This document shows, piece after piece, positions 48,951 through 58,400 of a DNA stretch of 64,000 nt. The stretch's first letter is position 1. Each line of letters starts with the position of its first letter. This DNA is from Salipiger sp. H15 (GTDB lineage Bacteria; Pseudomonadota; Alphaproteobacteria; Rhodobacterales; Rhodobacteraceae), in contig NZ_CP123384.1 of the NCBI RefSeq assembly GCF_040409955.1, forward strand, positions 1,656,001 through 1,720,000, written 5' to 3'. The position numbers and the translations under genes are program-made. The notes below the pieces were generated by a model that saw only the letters and a program-made list of their open reading frames with translations, was not told the DNA's origin and made no database searches.

Positions 48951-49673
48951 TCAGCCCTTGAGGGCGACCAGCGCCTCTTTCAGGTCGATCGCGCCATCGT
49001 AGAGCGCCCGGCCCGAGATCGCGCCGTTGAGCGCAGCGCCACAGTCGCGCAGGGCGATGAGGTCGGCCAGCTTCGACACGCCGCCCGAGGCGATCACGGG
49101 GATCGACACGGCGCGTGCCATGGCGGCGGTGTACTCGATGTTGGGCCCCTGCATCGCGCCGTCGCGGTTGATGTCGGTGTAGATGATCGCCGCGACGCCA
49201 TCGTCCTCGAAGCTGCGTGCGAGGTCGACCGCGTCGACGTCGGTCACCTCGGCCCAGCCCTTGGTCGCCACGCGCCCGTCGCGCGCGTCGATGCCCACGG
49301 CGACCTTGCCGGGGAAGGCCCTGGCGGCCTCGCGCACCAGCGCCGGGTTCTCCACCGCCACGGTGCCGAGGATGACCCGGGCGAGCCCCTTGTCGAGCCA
49401 GCGCTCGATCGTCGCCATGTCGCGAATGCCGCCGCCGAGCTGCGCCGGCACCTTGGTGCGCGCGAGGATCGCCTCGACCGCCGCGGCGTTCACCGGCTCG
49501 CCGGCAAAGGCGCCGTTGAGGTCGACGAGGTGCAGCCAGTCGCAGCCCGCCTCGACGAACTCCATCGCCTGCGCGGCGGGATCGTCGTTGAAGACCGTGG
49601 CCTTCTCCATGTCGCCGCGCAGCAGGCGCACGGCCTTGCCGTCCTTGAGGTCGATGGCGGGGTAGAGGATCAT
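48951..49673 (-). CDS. hisA: Phosphoribosylformimino-AICAR isomerase
   Basis: 240 residues. [17 protein letters not shown] with catalytic Asp8, GGGIRDMA near residue 80, the second catalytic Asp in [13 protein letters not shown] near 129 and [10 protein letters not shown] near 174. It is a half-barrel-duplicated relative of HisF. It is the last gene of the hisB-hisH-hisA block. Confidence 0.96.
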   Translation of the reverse strand: MILYPAIDLKDGKAVRLLRGDMEKATVFNDDPAAQAMEFVEAGCDWLHLVDLNGAFAGEPVNAAAVEAILARTKVPAQLGGGIRDMATIERWLDKGLARVILGTVAVENPALVREAARAFPGKVAVGIDARDGRVATKGWAEVTDVDAVDLARSFEDDGVAAIIYTDINRDGAMQGPNIEYTAAMARAVSIPVIASGGVSKLADLIALRDCGAALNGAISGRALYDGAIDLKEALVALKG

Positions 49674-49766
49674 GGCGCGGCTCCCGAAATCAGTGTCGGC
49701 CCCCTATAGCCGCGAGCGACCGCGCTTTGCAATCCGCGCGCTGCCGCCGCGTGAGGCGAGGGGCGC

Positions 49767-50402
49767 TCAGGGCGCCCAGGTCAGGAAGTTGCCGATCATC
49801 CGCAGCCCGGTCTCGGCGCTCTTCTCGGGGTGGAACTGGAAGCCCAGCATGTTGTCCTGCCCGACGATGGCGGTGACCGTGCCGCCGTAGTCCACATGCG
49901 CCAGCCGGTGCTCGGGGGTGAGCATGCGCATCTGGTAGGAGTGCACGAAATAGGCGTGATCGCCGCTCTCCACCCCGTCCAGCACCGGGTGGGCGCGGTC
50001 GATCACCAGTTCGTTCCAGCCCATGTGCGGCACCTTCAGCGAGGTGTCGTCGGGCAGGATCTTCTCGACCTCGCCATCGACCCAGCCGAGCCCCTGCGTC
50101 TCCTCGTACTCGTAGCCCACCCGCGCCATCAGCTGCATGCCGACGCAGATGCCGAGGAAGGGCCGGCCCTTGACCGTCACCGCCTCGACCATGGCCTCGA
50201 AACAGCCCGAGTGGCGCAGCGCCCGGGCGCAGGCAGGGAAGGCGCCGTCGCCGGGCAGCACCAGCCGGTCGGCGCGGGCCACCACCTCGGGCGCGTCGGT
50301 CACCACGACCTCGCCCGCGCCGAGCTCCCGCGCCATGCGCTGGAAGGCCTTCTCGGCGGAATGCAGGTTGCCGCTCTCGTAGTCGATGATCGCCGTCAGC
50401 AT
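49767..50402 (-). CDS. hisH: Imidazole glycerol phosphate synthase glutaminase subunit
   Basis: 211 residues from MLTAIIDYESGNLHS. Class I glutaminase: nucleophile Cys in GICVGMQLM near residue 87, and His/Glu in GFQFHPEKS near 194. It supplies ammonia to HisF. The open frame continues upstream through the dispersed repeat copy and is not coding there. Confidence 0.96.
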   Translation of the reverse strand: MLTAIIDYESGNLHSAEKAFQRMARELGAGEVVVTDAPEVVARADRLVLPGDGAFPACARALRHSGCFEAMVEAVTVKGRPFLGICVGMQLMARVGYEYEETQGLGWVDGEVEKILPDDTSLKVPHMGWNELVIDRAHPVLDGVESGDHAYFVHSYQMRMLTPEHRLAHVDYGGTVTAIVGQDNMLGFQFHPEKSAETGLRMIGNFLTWAP

Positions 50403-50440
50403 GGATCCCACCTTTCCGGGCCGGATCGGTCCGGCCCCCT

Positions 50441-50490
50441 TTTCATCTTTCCGCAAATACTCCGGGGAGCGCGAGGGGCAGCGCCCCTCG
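50441..50490 (+). repeat. Dispersed AAATAC / GGGGCAGCGCCCC repeat, copy 6
   Basis: TTTCATCTTTCCGCAAATAC, TCCGGGG and hairpin CGAGGGGC-AGC-GCCCCTCG (50472-50490). It lies between hisB and hisH, so it could partly end transcription of hisB. Confidence 0.62.
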
Positions 50491-50507
50491 CCGCGCGCCG
50501 GCAAACG

Positions 50508-51095
50508 TCAGAGCGCACCCTTGGTCGAGGGGATCGCGTCCCCCTTGCGCGGGTCGGGCTCGACCGCCTCGCGCAGGGCGCGGGCCACGGCCTTGAACGC
50601 CGCCTCGACGATATGGTGCGAATTCACCCCGTCCAGCATCTCGATGTGCAGCGTGATGCCGCCATGGGTCGCCAGCGCCTGGAAGAACTCGCGCACAAGC
50701 TCGGTGTCGAAGCTGCCGATCTTCTCGGTGGGCAGCGCCACCTTCCAGACGAGGAAGGGCCGGGCCGAGAGGTCGAGCGCGGCGCGCACCAGCGCGTCGT
50801 CCATCGGCAAGAGGCACGAGCCGTAGCGGCGGATGCCGCGCTTGTCGCCGAGCGCCTTGGCCAGCGCCTGGCCGATCGCGATGCCGGTGTCCTCGACGGT
50901 GTGGTGGTCGTCGATGTGCAGGTCGCCCTCGGCGCGCACCACCATGTCGATCAGCGAATGGCGTGCAAGCTGGTCCAGCATGTGGTCGAAGAACCCCACG
51001 CCGGTCTTCATGTCGTAGCTGCCCGTGCCGTCGAGATCGAGGCTGACCTCGATCTTCGTCTCGGCGGTACTGCGGCTCACCTCGGCCTTGCGCAT
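50508..51095 (-). CDS. hisB: Imidazoleglycerol-phosphate dehydratase
   Basis: 195 residues, the monofunctional dehydratase form. Metal-binding motifs: [13 protein letters not shown] near residue 38, [12 protein letters not shown] near 66, then [11 protein letters not shown] and [12 protein letters not shown] near 165. It lacks the N-terminal histidinol phosphatase domain of E. coli HisB. Confidence 0.96.
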   Translation of the reverse strand: MRKAEVSRSTAETKIEVSLDLDGTGSYDMKTGVGFFDHMLDQLARHSLIDMVVRAEGDLHIDDHHTVEDTGIAIGQALAKALGDKRGIRRYGSCLLPMDDALVRAALDLSARPFLVWKVALPTEKIGSFDTELVREFFQALATHGGITLHIEMLDGVNSHHIVEAAFKAVARALREAVEPDPRKGDAIPSTKGAL

Positions 51096-51239
51096 GGACC
51101 ATACTCCTCGATGTCTCGCAGGGGCTTATAGGGCGGGGCAGGGCGCAGGCCAAGCCCCGCGCGTGCCGGGCGTCGGGGCGTGCTTGCGGCGGCAGGGCCG
51201 GTGTGACAGCTTGCCCGCATATCAATGAAAGGCCCGCCC

Positions 51240-51479
51240 ATGACCACCTGCGTCTTCGTCCAGATCCGCTGCAAGCCCGGCACCACCTACGAGGTCGCCG
51301 ACCAGATCGCCCTGCGCGAGATCCATTCCGAGCTCTACTCGACGTCGGGCGAATGGGACCTGCTGCTCAAGCTCTACATCCCCGAGGGCGCCGACGTGGG
51401 GCATTTCATCAACGAGAACCTGCTCACGGTGCCGGGAATCGAGCGCACGCTGACCACGCTGACCTTCAAGGCGTTCTGA
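51240..51479 (+). CDS. Stand-alone RAM (Lrp/AsnC ligand-binding) domain protein
   Basis: 79 residues. It matches the C-terminal RAM domain of Lrp/AsnC regulators (FVQIRCKPGTTYEVAD, SGEWDLLLKLYIP, VPGIERTLTTLTF) without a helix-turn-helix. Such proteins form decamers and bind amino acids; some modulate full-length Lrp. The start at 51240 follows AAAGG; an in-frame ATG at 51225 is the alternative. Confidence 0.9.
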   Translation: MTTCVFVQIRCKPGTTYEVADQIALREIHSELYSTSGEWDLLLKLYIPEGADVGHFINENLLTVPGIERTLTTLTFKAF

Positions 51480-51665
51480 GACGACGGGGCCGGGGCGGCC
51501 GGGTGCCGCCCAGCATCCATGCGCTGCGCGCGACGGCAGAAGGGGCAGGCGGCAGAAGGGGCAGAGGCCGGCGAAGGTGAAGCGCCGGAAACGCGAAAGG
51601 CCCGTCGCAAGGACAGGCCGCGTGATCAGCGATCCGGGAAATTCTTCTTCGAGGAAAGTGGTGAA

Positions 51666-51740
51666 TGGAGCGGGCGAGGCGATTCGAACGCCCGACCCTT
51701 ACCTTGGCAAGGTAATGCTCTACCCCTGAGCTACGCCCGC
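51666..51740 (-). tRNA. tRNA-Gly (anticodon GCC), copy 2
   Basis: 75 bases with encoded CCA: acceptor GCGGGCG / CGCCCGC, anticodon stem TTACC / GGTAA with loop TTGCCAA, T-arm GGGCGTTCGAATCGCC. Identical base for base to the copy 71 bases upstream. Confidence 0.97.
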
Positions 51741-51811
51741 AAACCATTCATCATGTGGGTCTTTCGACCCGTCCGGCCTTTCACCGGCCCGGCTTGCGCC
51801 GGAGGTCCAAC

Positions 51812-51886
51812 TGGAGCGGGCGAGGCGATTCGAACGCCCGACCCTTACCTTGGCAAGGTAATGCTCTACCCCTGAGCTACGCCCGC
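51812..51886 (-). tRNA. tRNA-Gly (anticodon GCC), copy 1
   Basis: 75 bases, same cloverleaf as the copy at 51666-51740. It is the promoter-proximal member of a tandem pair, probably cotranscribed. Confidence 0.97.
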
Positions 51887-51904
51887 TTCCTTGTTGGTGT
51901 GGGC

Positions 51905-51933
51905 GATTTAGAATTTCCCGCGGACCTCCGCAA
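51905..51933 (-). promoter_or_regulatory. Promoter of the tandem tRNA-Gly genes
   Basis: On the minus strand TTGCGG, a 17-base spacer and TAAATC, ending 19 bases before the first tRNA. Confidence 0.6.
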
Positions 51934-52083
51934 GGGGAAAAACGACCTTTTTTCCGGAAATTTCTTCGAGGGCGAAAAAAACCCAATAAGACGCGACGGA
52001 AACCTCGGCCCCGCGCGTGAGGTCTTCGGAGCCGCGGGGGAGGACGCGGCGCCGGGACAGTCACTCACGGAGCCAGCCGAGCC

Positions 52084-52596
52084 ATGAAACCGCTTCTCAA
52101 CCGCTACGCCACGCCCTTCATCACCGGACTTTTCCTCGTTTCGCTGATTTCGGGAATCGCCCTTTTCTTCCACTGGAACTCCGGATGGTTCCACGGGATG
52201 CACGAATGGCTCAGCATGGTGCTGATTCTGCCCTTCGCGCTGCACCTGTGGAAGAACTGGCGGTCGATGACCACCTACCTGCGCAAGCCGGCCTTCGCGC
52301 TGGCGATGGCCGCCTCGCTGGTCATGGCGGCCGCCTTCGTGCTGCCGGGCCTCTCGGCCCAGCAGGGCGAGCGCCGCGGCGGCCCGCCGCAATTCGCCGC
52401 CGCGCAGATTCTCCTGAACGGCAGCGTGGCCGAGGTGGCGGCGCTGCTCGATGCGCCGGCGGACCAGCTTGCGGACGGGCTCGTGGCGGCGGGATTCGCC
52501 GTCGGCAGCACGGAGGAGAGCCTCTCGGCCGTCGCCGAAGCCTCTGGCCACAGCGACACCGAGCTGCTCGCGGCCCTGGTCTCCGCGGCACGCTGA
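52084..52596 (+). CDS. DUF4405-type membrane protein
   Basis: 170 residues. Two or three membrane segments: FITGLFLVSLISGIALFF, then MHEWLSMVLILPFALHLWKNW and ALAMAASLVMAAAFVLPGL. The histidines (HGMHEW and ALHLWKNW) are placed as in DUF4405 cytochrome-b-like membrane proteins and may bind haem. The C-terminal 75 residues are soluble, with two helix-hairpin pieces. Role unknown. Confidence 0.8.
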   Translation: MKPLLNRYATPFITGLFLVSLISGIALFFHWNSGWFHGMHEWLSMVLILPFALHLWKNWRSMTTYLRKPAFALAMAASLVMAAAFVLPGLSAQQGERRGGPPQFAAAQILLNGSVAEVAALLDAPADQLADGLVAAGFAVGSTEESLSAVAEASGHSDTELLAALVSAAR

Positions 52597-52600
52597 GGAC

Positions 52601-52660
52601 CGCCTCCGGCGGGCGTATGTTGAAAGAGAAGAAGCCCGGAGCGTTCGGCCACGGGCTTCT
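52601..52660 (-). repeat. Dispersed repeat, copy 7, joined to the uvrD terminator hairpin
   Basis: On the plus strand CGCCTCCGGCGGGCGTATGT followed by TGAAAGAGAAGAAG, then an AGAAGCCCG / CGGGCTTCT hairpin (52630-52660). Read on the minus strand the hairpin is followed by TCTCTTTC, so it probably terminates uvrD. Confidence 0.6.
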
Positions 52661-52731
52661 GTCGTGATCGGGTATCCCGTCGCAGGCGCGCGCAGCGGCG
52701 CTGGGGCGGAGTCCCATCCTCAGCCTGCGGG

Positions 52732-55194
52732 TCAGAACGGCACGTCGCCCGCCGAATCCGCCGCGGCGACGAATCGCGCCACCACCTTCTTCACCCCGGC
52801 CTTCTCGAAATCGATCTCGAGCTTGTCGCCCTCGATGCCGATGATCGCGCCGTAGCCGAACTTCTGGTGGAAGACCCGCTCGCCCATCTCGAAGGCCGAG
52901 ACCGCCTGCAGGTCGATCACCGTGTTGCGGCTCTCGCGTGGCTGGCTGACCGGGCGCACGCTCGACGAGCGCTCCTGCAGCCGCTTCCAGCCGGGGGAGT
53001 TGTAGACATTCGCCTCGGCGGCGCGGGTTTCGAGCCCGGAGCCGCCGCCGTAACCGCCCCCGCCGAAGCCGCCGCTCATCCCCGCCGCGCCGTAGCCGCC
53101 GCCGTAAAGGCCGGGCGGGGTGAGAATCTCCACATGCGCCTCGGGCAGCTCGTCGATGAAGCGCGACGGCAGGGCGGATTGCCACTGCCCGAAGACCCGG
53201 CGGTTGGCAGCAAAGGAGATGGTGCAGAGCTCCTCGGCGCGGGTGATCCCCACGTAGGCGAGGCGCCGCTCTTCCTCGAGGCCCTTGAGGCCGCTCTCAT
53301 CCATCGAGCGCTGCGAGGGGAAGAGCCCGTCCTCCCAGCCCGGCAGGAAGACCGCCGGGAACTCGAGCCCCTTGGCCGCGTGCAGCGTCATGATCGATAC
53401 CTTGGCGCCGGTCTCCTCGGTCTCGTTGTCCATGATCAGCGCGACGTGCTCGAGGAAGCCCTGCAGGTTGTCGAAGCTCTCGAGCGCCTTCACCAGTTCC
53501 TTGAGGTTCTCGAGCCGGCCCGGCGAGTCGGGATTCTTGTCGGCCTGCCACATCTCGGTGTAGCCGCTCTCGTCGAGAATGGTCCCCGCCAGTTCCATGT
53601 GGCTGACCGCGCGGCTCAGCGGCTTGTCCTCGTCGATGAGCACGAGATCGTCGTCGTCCTGCTGCACCTCGGAGGGCAGGCCCATCTGCTGCCGCGCGAC
53701 CTCGTGCCAGCGCTCGATCTGCTCGACGAAGGTGGCGAGCCTGGCCGCGCCCTTGCCGGTGATCTCCTTGTCGCGCAGCATCAGCCGCGCGCCGGCGAGC
53801 AGCGACACGCCATGTTCGCGCGCCTTCAGCTGGATCTTCTGCTGCGCCTTGTCGCCGAGCCCGCGCTTGGGGGTGTTGACGATGCGCTCGAAGGCGAGAT
53901 CGTCCTCGGGCGAGACCACCAGCCGGAAATAGGCCATGGCGTCGCGAATCTCGAGCCGCTCGTAGAAGCGCGGGCCGCCGATCACGCGGTAGGGCAGGCC
54001 GATGGTCAGGAACCGGTCCTCGAAGGCGCGCATCTGGTGCGAGGCGCGCACGAGGATCGCCATGTCGTCGAGCGAGTAGGCGTGCATCCCGCGCGAGCCG
54101 CGCTGCGCCGCCTCGATCTCCTCGCCGATCCAGCGCGCCTCTTCCTCGCCGTCCCAGTGGCCGATCAGCCGCACCTTCTCGCCGCCGGGGGCGTCGGTCC
54201 AGAGCTCCTTTCCGAGCCGGTTCTCGTTGCCGCGGATCACCGAGGAGGCGGCGGCGAGGATATGCGCGGTCGAGCGGTAGTTCTGTTCCAGCCGCACCAC
54301 GTGGGCGCCGGGGAAGTCCTTCTCGAAGCGCAGGATGTTGCCCACCTCGGCACCGCGCCAGCCGTAGATCGACTGGTCGTCGTCGCCGACGCAGCAGATG
54401 TTGGTGTGGCCCTGCGCCAGCAGCCGTAACCAGAGGTACTGGGCGACGTTGGTGTCCTGGTACTCGTCCACGAGGATGAAGCGGAACCAGCGCTGGTATT
54501 GCTGCAGCACGTCCGCATGCTGCTGGAAGATCGTCACCACGTGCAGCAGCAGGTCGCCGAAGTCGCAGGCATTCAGCTCGCGCAGGCGGGTCTGGTACTG
54601 GGCGTAGAGCTCGGTGCCGCGGTTGTTGAAGGCCGAGGCCTCCGACGCGGGCACCCGGTCGGGCGTCCAGGCGCGGTTCTTCCAGTTGTCGATGAGGCCC
54701 GAGAGCTGGCGGGCCGGCCAGCGCTTCTCGTCGATGTTGTTGGCAGCGATCACCTGCTTCAGCAGGCGGATCTGGTCGTCGGTGTCGAGGATGGTGAAGT
54801 TGGTCTTCAGCCCCACCAGCTCGGCGTGGCGGCGCAGCAGCTTGACGCAGATCGAGTGGAAGGTGCCCATCCAGGGCATGCCCTCAACCGCGTGGCCGAG
54901 CAGGCGCGCGACCCGTTCCTTCATCTCGCGCGCGGCCTTGTTGGTGAAGGTCACCGACAGGATCTCGTTCGGGCGCGCGCGGCCGGTCATCAGCAGGTGC
55001 GCGATGCGGGCGGTCAGCGCCTTGGTCTTGCCGGTGCCTGCCCCGGCGAGCATCAGCACGGGGCCGTCGAGCCGCTCGACCGCCTCGCGCTGCGCCGGGT
55101 TGAGATCGTCGAGATAGGGCGCGGGACGCGCCGCCATGGCCCGCGCCGACAGCGAGGCTCCCTCGAATGCATCCATGTCGTCGAAACTGCTCAT
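52732..55194 (-). CDS. uvrD: UvrD/PcrA-type DNA helicase
   Basis: 820 residues. SF1A helicase motifs: Q-motif LNPAQREAV near residue 31, Walker A LAGAGTGKTKAL near 53, DEYQDTN near 245, GDDDQSIYGWRGA near 270, MTLHAAKGLEFPAVF near 593 and YVGITRAEEL near 642. A glycine-rich linker (GGGYGAAGMSGGFGGGG) precedes a C-terminal Tudor-like domain (GERVFHQKFGYGAIIG). It acts in nucleotide excision and mismatch repair. A LexA box stands 40 bases upstream. Confidence 0.95.
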   Translation of the reverse strand: MSSFDDMDAFEGASLSARAMAARPAPYLDDLNPAQREAVERLDGPVLMLAGAGTGKTKALTARIAHLLMTGRARPNEILSVTFTNKAAREMKERVARLLGHAVEGMPWMGTFHSICVKLLRRHAELVGLKTNFTILDTDDQIRLLKQVIAANNIDEKRWPARQLSGLIDNWKNRAWTPDRVPASEASAFNNRGTELYAQYQTRLRELNACDFGDLLLHVVTIFQQHADVLQQYQRWFRFILVDEYQDTNVAQYLWLRLLAQGHTNICCVGDDDQSIYGWRGAEVGNILRFEKDFPGAHVVRLEQNYRSTAHILAAASSVIRGNENRLGKELWTDAPGGEKVRLIGHWDGEEEARWIGEEIEAAQRGSRGMHAYSLDDMAILVRASHQMRAFEDRFLTIGLPYRVIGGPRFYERLEIRDAMAYFRLVVSPEDDLAFERIVNTPKRGLGDKAQQKIQLKAREHGVSLLAGARLMLRDKEITGKGAARLATFVEQIERWHEVARQQMGLPSEVQQDDDDLVLIDEDKPLSRAVSHMELAGTILDESGYTEMWQADKNPDSPGRLENLKELVKALESFDNLQGFLEHVALIMDNETEETGAKVSIMTLHAAKGLEFPAVFLPGWEDGLFPSQRSMDESGLKGLEEERRLAYVGITRAEELCTISFAANRRVFGQWQSALPSRFIDELPEAHVEILTPPGLYGGGYGAAGMSGGFGGGGYGGGSGLETRAAEANVYNSPGWKRLQERSSSVRPVSQPRESRNTVIDLQAVSAFEMGERVFHQKFGYGAIIGIEGDKLEIDFEKAGVKKVVARFVAAADSAGDVPF

Positions 55195-55234
55195 GCCCCA
55201 AATCTAGCGTGCCATGCCGCGTTGCGAAAGGTGC

Positions 55235-55249
55235 GTTCTGTGTTTGTTC
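55235..55249 (-). promoter_or_regulatory. LexA (SOS) box upstream of uvrD
   Basis: GTTC-TGTGTTT-GTTC is an exact match to the alphaproteobacterial LexA consensus GTTC-N7-GTTC. It lies 40 bases before the uvrD start. Confidence 0.75.
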
Positions 55250-55302
55250 ATCACTTTCCTCGGCGTCGGATCCCCGTGCCGGACGCGCCCTGCGCGGGGG
55301 CT

Positions 55303-55340
55303 TTTGCAAACTGCCGAAACTCTGGTGCTAACTTTGCATA
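55303..55340 (+). promoter_or_regulatory. ScfR/RamB-like sites before pyruvate carboxylase
   Basis: TTTGCAAA at 55303-55310 and TTTGCATA at 55333-55340, spaced 30 bases, about 75-113 bases before the pyc start. TTTGCAAA is the half-site of RamB and of the Rhodobacter acyl-CoA regulator PccR, but the usual four-base spacing is absent. Confidence 0.4.
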
Positions 55341-55415
55341 GACACCTTGCGCTGCAACGCAGCATGGCGTTCACTCCACGTCAACCGGCCCGGCAGGCCT
55401 GTGACGGAGGAAAGA

Positions 55416-58400
55416 ATGCCAGAGTTCCAGAAGATCCTCATCGCCAACCGTGGCGAGATCGCGATCCGCATCATGCGGGCGGCGAACGAGATGGGGAAGA
55501 AGACAGTTGCCGTCTTTGCCGAGGAGGACAAGCTGGGGCTGCACCGCTTCAAGGCCGACGAAGCCTATCGCATCGGCGAGGGGCTCGGGCCGGTGGCGGC
55601 GTACCTGTCGATCCCCGAGATCATCCGCGTCGCCAAGGAGTCCGGCGCCGACGCGATCCACCCGGGCTACGGGCTGCTGTCCGAGAATCCCGAGTTCGTC
55701 GACGCCTGCGACGCGGCGGGGATCACCTTCATCGGCCCGCGCGCCGAGACCATGCGCGCGCTCGGCGACAAGGCCTCTGCCCGCAAGGTGGCGGTCGCCG
55801 CCGGGGTGCCGGTGATCCCGGCGACCGAGGTTCTGGGCGACGACTGGGAGGCCATCGAGAAGGAGGCCGGGGAGATCGGCTACCCGCTGATGCTCAAGGC
55901 GAGCTGGGGTGGCGGCGGGCGCGGGATGCGCCCGATCAACGGCCCGAAGGAGCTCAAGGAGAAGGTGCTCGAGGGCCGGCGCGAGGCCGAGGCCGCCTTC
56001 GGCAACGGCGAGGGCTATCTGGAAAAGATGATCCTGCGCGCCCGCCACGTCGAGGTGCAGATCCTCGGCGACAAGATGGGCAACATCTACCACCTCTACG
56101 AGCGCGACTGCTCGGTGCAGCGCCGCAACCAGAAGGTCGTCGAGCGCGCCCCCGCGCCCTACCTTTCGGAGGCGCAGCGCGAGGAGATCTGCGAGCTCGG
56201 CCGCAAGATCTGCGCCCATGTGAGCTACGAATGCGCCGGCACCGTCGAGTTCCTGATGGATATGGACACGGGCAAGTTCTACTTCATCGAGGTCAACCCG
56301 CGCGTGCAGGTCGAGCACACCGTCACCGAGGAGGTGACCGGCATCGACATCGTGCAGGCGCAGATCATGATCGCCGAGGGCAAGAGCCTCGCCGAGGCCA
56401 CCGGCAAGGCCAGCCAGTACGACATCCGGCTGACCGGCCACGCGCTGCAGACGCGGATCACCACCGAGGATCCGACCAACAACTTCATCCCCGACTATGG
56501 CCGGATCACCGCCTACCGCTCGGCCACCGGCATGGGCATCCGGCTTGACGGCGGCACCGCCTACGCCGGCGGGGTGATCACCCGCTACTACGACTCGCTG
56601 CTGGTGAAGGTGACCGCCAAGGCGCCGACCCCCGAGAAGGCCATCGCCCGCATGGACCGCGCCCTGCGCGAGTTCCGCATCCGCGGCGTGAGCACGAACA
56701 TCGACTTCGTGATCAACCTGCTCAAGCACCCGACCTTCCTGACCAACCAGTACACCACCAAGTTCATCGACACGACGCCCGAGCTCTTCGACTTCAAGAA
56801 GCGCCGCGACCGCGGCACCAAGGTGCTGACCTACATCGCCGACATCACCGTCAACGGCCACCCCGAGGTGCAGGGCCGCCCGCGGCCCCATGCCGAGCTG
56901 AAGCCCGCCCGCGCGCCCCAGCTGCGCGCGGACCTGCCGCCGCCGGGCACCCGCACGCTGCTCGAGGAGAAGGGCGCGCAGGCGGTGGCCGACTGGATGG
57001 CGGCGCAGAAGCGGCTCCTGATCACCGACACCACCATGCGCGACGGCCACCAGTCGCTGCTCGCCACCCGCATGCGCTCGCTCGACATGATCAAGGTGGC
57101 GCCGGCCTATGCGGCGAACCTGCCCGGGCTCTTCTCGGTGGAATGCTGGGGCGGCGCGACCTTCGACGTGGCCTACCGCTTCCTGCAGGAATGCCCCTGG
57201 CAGCGCCTGCGCGACATCCGCGCCAAGATGCCCAACATCCTGACGCAGATGCTGCTGCGCGCCTCGAACGGCGTCGGCTACACCAACTACCCCGACAACG
57301 TGGTGCAGAGCTTCGTCGCCCGCGCGGCGGAGAGCGGCGTCGACATCTTCCGCGTCTTCGACTCGCTGAACTGGGTCGAGAACATGCGCGTCGCCATGGA
57401 TGCCGTGATCGAGAGCGGCAAGATATGCGAGGGCACGATCTGCTACACCGGCGACATCCTCGATCCCGCCCGCGCCAAGTACGACCTCAAGTACTACGTC
57501 GCCATGGGCAAGCAGCTTCGCGACGCCGGCGCGCATATCCTCGGGCTGAAGGACATGGCCGGGCTTCTCAAACCCTCGGCCGCCGGGGCGCTGATCACCG
57601 CACTGAAGGAAGAGGTCGGCCTGCCGATCCACTTCCACACCCATGACACCTCCGGTGCCGCCATCGCCACCATCATGGAAGCCTCGCGCGCCGGGGTCGA
57701 CGCGGTGGACGCGGCGATGGACGCGCTCTCGGGCAACACCTCGCAGCCCACCCTGGGCTCGATCGTCGAGGCGCTGCGCCACACCGACCGCGACACCGGG
57801 CTCGACGTCGACGTGATCCGCGAGGTCTCGAACTACTGGGAGGCGGTGCGCGGCCAGTACGCCGCCTTCGAGAGCGGCATGCAGGCGCCCGCCTCCGAGG
57901 TCTACCTGCACGAGATGCCGGGCGGGCAGTTCACCAACCTCAAGGCGCAGGCGCGCTCGCTGGGGCTGGAAGAGCGCTGGCACGAGGTCGCCAAGACCTA
58001 TGCCGACGTCAACATGATGTTCGGCGACATCGTGAAGGTGACCCCGTCCTCCAAGGTCGTGGGCGACATGGCGCTGATGATGGTGAGCCAGGGCCTCAGC
58101 CGAGCGCAGGTCGAGGATCCGAAGACCGAGGTCAGCTTCCCCGACTCGGTCATCGACATGATGCGCGGCAACCTCGGCCAGCCGCCGGGCGGCTTCCCCG
58201 CAGGCATCCTCAGGAAGGTGCTGAAGGGCGAGACCCCGAACACCGAGCGCCCGGGCAAGCATCTGCCGCCCGCCGATTTCGCCAAGCTGCGCGCCGAGCT
58301 GCAGGCCAAGTTCCCGGATGTCGAGTTCGACGACGAGGACTTCAACGGCTACCTCATGTACCCCAAGGTCTTCACCGACTACGTGGCGCGGCACGAGGAT

